Origin: Halocatena halophila
Lineage (GTDB): Archaea > Halobacteriota > Halobacteria > Halobacteriales > Haloarculaceae
Assembly (NCBI GenBank): GCA_027563145.1
Contig: CP071306.1
Location: 1,178,001 to 1,242,000 of the forward strand
Direction: 5' to 3'
Length of the DNA: 64,000 nt
Of this stretch, positions 63,651-64,000 are shown in pieces. The notes beneath the pieces are model-generated. The model worked only from the letters and a program-made list of their open reading frames with translations. It was not told where the DNA came from and did no database searches. Position numbers and translations under genes: made by a program. Within the stretch, counting starts at the first letter, position 1. Each line of letters begins with the position of its first letter.

Positions 63651-64000
63651 ACTACCATTCGTGTTGTGGGTGGGGTTAAGCGTGTGGTCGGACACAGCGA
63701 GGTGGGCATCGCACACGGTATAGCGGCCAGTGTTGGAGCGCAGATCGATGGCTACGGCTGTAACCCACTGTACCTCGCGAAGAGATTGATCCGGGCAGAC
63801 TCATCAGGGATCGAATCCAGCGGTCGGTCCGCAACGAGCGAAAGATGGGGCTCGCCGAGGATCGGTTGCTCACGGACGACGGTGTCGTTCAACCCGAACG
63901 CACCGAATCGCGACCGACTGACTGAAAACCAGCTCGTGGACGATTTGATTGGTGTCGGATCTGGATCGATACCATGAACGACGAGTGAATATCGAACGTC
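63651..64000. other. Last 350 bases: no intact gene; possible gene remnant at 63754-63925
   Basis: No complete gene is supported. In the plus strand a frame from just after a TAA near 63752 to a TGA at 63923-63925 reads like coding sequence in composition ([20 protein letters not shown], then MGLAEDRLLTDDGVV) but lacks a start codon before an internal ATG, so it may be the 3' remnant of a disrupted gene. A short ATG frame at 63974 ends after four codons. Function cannot be assigned. Confidence 0.3.
63674..63681 (-). promoter_or_regulatory. TATA-like box for cofD
   Basis: On the minus strand GCTTAACC is centred about 27 bases before the ATG at 63650, supporting that start. Confidence 0.45.

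Overview
The window comes from a haloarchaeon (class Halobacteria), probably its main chromosome. The proteins are acidic (Asp/Glu-rich, few Lys), and the gene set is archaeal: S24e, S27e, L44e, S17e, aIF2-alpha, Nop10, PAN, Kae1, split GcvPA/GcvPB, CofD, family B polymerase, halocyanin and pilin. Many genes have a TATA-like box about 25-28 nt before the start codon, as expected for leaderless mRNAs. Two tRNAs are of haloarchaeal type, one with an archaeal intron. GC content looks medium-high by eye and GATC is very common. The genus cannot be fixed from this.

Layout. 1-2190 (minus): a truncated Kae1(-Bud32) gene, S24e, a thioredoxin-fold protein and a small UPF0175-like protein. 2306-5348: an Lrp regulator with an aminotransferase, then small membrane proteins. 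5373-7494 (minus): an NAD-kinase-like paralogue and an M28 peptidase. 7656-9909: a three-TM protein facing an AT-richer class III cyclase-methyltransferase fusion. 10052-12070: a phosphoribosyltransferase, a DsbA-like lipoprotein and a pilin. 12475-19121: a complete Mrp/Mnh cation/proton antiporter operon (A-G) plus an HPP-family protein. 19084-23904: CoaBC, an SRPBCC protein, halocyanin, an M42 peptidase and a prenyl diphosphate synthase, followed by initiator tRNA-Met. 24242-29554: three cell-envelope genes (a YYY/DUF2298 protein, a GT-C-like protein, a GT2 glycosyltransferase).

30121-35329: a winged-helix gene behind a strong dyad, PAN, then haem-copper oxidase subunit I surrounded by very small membrane proteins. 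35372-39934: UspA, a trypsin-like protease and glycine dehydrogenase. 40578-45514: intron-containing tRNA-Gln, acetyltransferase, HD protein, LysE exporter, a threonine synthase-like protein without its PLP lysine, and a PAC2 chaperone. 45520-47073: the Nop10-aIF2alpha-S27e-L44e translation cluster. 47256-49728: an ABC exporter. 49775-57408: Mre11-Rad50, three conserved unknowns and PolB. 57412-63650 (minus): a flavin-split-barrel protein, Asd, an orphan ABC ATPase, S17e and a tight DUF447/CitG-like/Dus-like/CofD operon.

Most of the window is core haloarchaeal chromosome; no transposase, integrase or CRISPR array was found. The best candidate for something undescribed is the pair at 7656-9909: a class III cyclase fused to a methyltransferase beside a membrane protein with the topology of Pycsar effectors. 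Other targets are several paralogues that lack a catalytic residue, the CofD-linked operon, and micro-proteins around the oxidase.
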